Below, in pieces: positions 63,948 to 64,000 of a DNA stretch of 64,000 bases. The stretch comes from Bacteroidota bacterium (GTDB lineage Bacteria > Bacteroidota > Ignavibacteria > Tepidaquicellales > Tepidaquicellaceae): contig JAFDZP010000002.1 of the NCBI GenBank assembly GCA_018266835.1, positions 1,525,302-1,589,301 on the forward strand, in the 5' to 3' direction. The notes beneath the pieces were generated by a model. That model searched no databases. It had not been told where the DNA came from and worked only from the letters and a program-made list of their open reading frames with translations. The position numbers were made by a program, and so were the translations under genes. The stretch's first letter is position 1. Each line of letters starts with the position of its first letter.

Positions 63948-64000
63948 GTTGTCATATATTTTAAAACCCCATTCTATTATACTAAAATATTAATACTTAT

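Overview
This 64 kb window is AT-rich, gene-dense chromosomal DNA from a member of the Bacteroidota/Ignavibacteriota side of the FCB superphylum, most likely an ignavibacterium known from metagenomes. The evidence is three intact secreted proteins and one decayed fragment that end in the type IX secretion (T9SS type A) sorting domain with the N-Y/F-P-N-P-F-N-P motif typical of that group, together with a VCBS-repeat protein, a FadL-like outer-membrane protein, a B12-dependent ribonucleotide reductase, DUF3667 and DUF1572 proteins, and promoter-like TTTG/TAnnTTTG elements. No rRNA, CRISPR array, prophage or intact insertion sequence was seen. One tRNA (Pro, anticodon TGG) is present.

Layout. 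1-1.18 kb is a degraded border with a membrane-protein gene running off the left edge, a tiny zinc-ribbon gene, a T9SS-domain remnant and intergenic repeats. 1.18-3.1 kb holds three tandem secreted DUF1579 paralogues. 3.2-4.9 kb is a T9SS-exported VCBS-repeat protein. 5.4-8.3 kb carries two tandem paralogues of an unrecognised helical family, followed at 8.4-12.5 kb by a five-gene operon (small helical protein, SPFH/YdjI-like protein with SHOCT tail, three zinc-ribbon proteins, two of them membrane-anchored). 12.7-18.5 kb is mostly leftward: an HTH protein, a WG-repeat protein, a DinB-like protein and another T9SS cargo protein.

19-28.4 kb is nucleotide and DNA metabolism: class II ribonucleotide reductase, a RelE-type toxin-antitoxin pair, recA, recX, tRNA-Pro, pyrD, a rhomboid protease and kynurenine 3-monooxygenase. 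28.5-29 kb is a 0.65 kb gene-free block built from a roughly 73-bp tandem repeat, a copy of which also lies near 1.05 kb. 29-37.7 kb has a beta-lactamase-fold hydrolase, an MFS exporter, a GrpB/2-hydroxyacid dehydrogenase/deacetylase run, an alpha/beta hydrolase, AlgH and isocitrate dehydrogenase.

37.8-46.2 kb is an eight-gene leftward run of housekeeping genes (glgA, a gmhB-like gene that has lost all four zinc ligands, a lipoprotein, an outer-membrane protein, rpiB, glyA, tatC, polyprenyl synthase). 46.4-50.7 kb runs rightward (T9SS protein, TsaC/Sua5-family enzyme, lipoprotein, TPR protein). 50.7-56.9 kb is a compact six-gene leftward operon headed by a membrane-anchored MutS-family ATPase and a soluble TPR histidine kinase. 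57-64 kb carries an HI0933-type flavoprotein, a solitary nuoJ, a TPR protein, trxB, a nucleotidyltransferase/small-protein pair and homogentisate dioxygenase.

The best candidates for under-described biology are the SPFH/zinc-ribbon membrane operon (8.4-12.5 kb), the zinc-less GmhB homologue, the membrane MutS/TPR-kinase operon, the nucleotidyltransferase pair, and two families of intergenic repeats. Everything here was read by eye from the sequence. Family names are recognition calls and no database search was possible.
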